DNA from: Chloroflexota bacterium
GTDB taxonomy: Bacteria; Chloroflexota; Dormibacteria; Dormibacterales; Dormibacteraceae
Direction: 5' to 3'
Assembly (NCBI GenBank): GCA_003446775.1
Contig: DMCH01000169.1
Location: 1-6,690 of the forward strand
DNA: 6,690 nt
Shown in pieces: positions 6,159 to 6,690 of this stretch (positions are counted from its first letter, which is position 1; the number at the start of each line of letters is the position of its first letter). A program made the translations under genes and the position numbers. Under the pieces are notes generated by a model that searched no databases, was not told the origin of the DNA, and saw nothing but the letters and a program-made list of their open reading frames with translations.

Positions 6159-6690
6159 TTGGCGGACCTCGACGCCGTCACCGGCGCGTTCAGCTTCACC
6201 GGCGGGTTCATCGCGCGCCGGCTCCTCGCCGATGGGCGGCGGGTGCGCACCCTGACCAACCAACCCAGCCGGACTGGCGCGGAGGAGATGGACGTCGAGG
6301 TCGCACCGCTTCAATTCACAGACCGTGACGCATTGATCGAAAGCCTTCGCGGAGTCGACGTCCTCTACAACACGTACTGGATCCGCTACCCGCATTCGGG
6401 CACCGGGTTCGGCGATGCGATCGCCAACACCCGAAGACTGATGGGCGCAGCCGCGGCGGCCGGCGTGCGCAAGGTCGTCCACATCAGCGTGTGCAACCCG
6501 AGCTTGGAAGACCCGCTCGACTTCTACGCCGCCAAAGCCCGCGCGGAAACCGTGGTGCGCCAGTCAGGCTTGCAGTGGGCGGTCGTCAGGCCGACGTTGA
6601 TCTTCGGGCCGGGCGACATCCTCATCAACAACATCGCCTGGCTCCTGCGGCGGTTCCCCGTGTTCTTCATCCCGGGCCACGGAAAATACC
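6159..6690 (+). CDS. NAD(P)-binding epimerase-like protein (atypical SDR), partial, runs off right edge
   Basis: This is the N-terminal 177 codons of a Rossmann-fold protein of the extended or atypical short-chain dehydrogenase group, similar in style to NAD-dependent epimerases and the NDUFA9-like branch. The dinucleotide-binding loop is TGAFSFTGGFIARRLL (8-23), in which the middle Gly of the usual pattern is Ser12. Later blocks are GVDVLYNTYWIRY (65-77), AAGVRKVVHISVCNPS (100-115), VVRPTLIFGPGDI (142-154) and INNIAWLLRRFPVFFIPGHG (156-175). The YxxxK site appears altered: Phe122 stands where Tyr is expected before Lys126. The start must be TTG 6159, because an in-frame TGA lies at 6138-6140 and no other start codon intervenes. 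It begins one base after the ligase stop with no ribosome binding site seen, which suggests coupled translation. The substrate is unknown. Confidence 0.85.
   Translation, partial: MADLDAVTGAFSFTGGFIARRLLADGRRVRTLTNQPSRTGAEEMDVEVAPLQFTDRDALIESLRGVDVLYNTYWIRYPHSGTGFGDAIANTRRLMGAAAAAGVRKVVHISVCNPSLEDPLDFYAAKARAETVVRQSGLQWAVVRPTLIFGPGDILINNIAWLLRRFPVFFIPGHGKY

Noticed and set aside
5003..6259. Long open frame (418 codons) on the minus strand opposite the ligase
   Set aside because: It lies wholly antisense to the ligase and flanking genes with clear family motifs, and its Arg/Ala/Asp-rich translation shows no motif. Long antisense frames are normal in high-GC coding DNA.
1..6690. CRISPR arrays, tRNA/rRNA genes, insertion sequences, attachment sites
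   Set aside because: No regularly spaced repeats, RNA-gene signatures, transposase genes or terminal inverted repeats were seen, and nearly all bases are accounted for by coding sequence.

Overview
The window is a compact, G+C-rich bacterial segment (roughly two-thirds G+C by eye) with almost no non-coding DNA; the longest gap between genes is 36 bases. Bacterial Ku and an NHEJ-type ATP-dependent ligase, strong use of GTG/TTG starts, and start codons sitting directly behind TA-rich hexamers suggest a soil-type high-GC lineage such as Actinomycetota, Chloroflexota or Dormibacterota. That placement is inference from style; no taxonomic marker is present.

Layout. Bases 1-746 (minus strand) carry the N-terminal 248 codons of a metallo-beta-lactamase-fold hydrolase that runs off the left edge. 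A 22-base divergent gap follows. On the plus strand come an ABC ATPase (769-1689), its two-in-one ABC-2 permease (1689-3311, overlapping by one base), an alpha/beta hydrolase (about 3319-4230), Ku (4267-5106), a stand-alone ATP-dependent DNA ligase (5129-6157) and, one base after its stop, an atypical NAD(P)-binding epimerase-like protein that runs off the right edge (6159-6690).

Functionally there are two modules. The first is an ABC-2 exporter (ATPase plus a fused, internally duplicated permease) followed by a coupled hydrolase. The second is a two-gene non-homologous end-joining cassette: Ku to bind and bridge DNA ends and a ligase to seal them. No LigD polymerase or phosphoesterase domain is present in this window. 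The epimerase-like gene appears translationally tied to the ligase but has no obvious repair role.

The most notable non-coding signal is that the three genes not coupled to an upstream gene's stop, other than Ku (the MBL hydrolase, the ABC ATPase and the ligase), start just behind a similar 12-base string (TAATATGCAGCC, TAATCTGGAGCC, TATTAGTGAGCC). Ku has a looser version of it. This looks like a -10 hexamer plus discriminator feeding leaderless or nearly leaderless mRNAs. It would divide the plus-strand genes into three overlapping transcription starts: exporter-hydrolase, Ku, and ligase-epimerase. Otherwise the gene content is of known families; I do not see a clearly new system.
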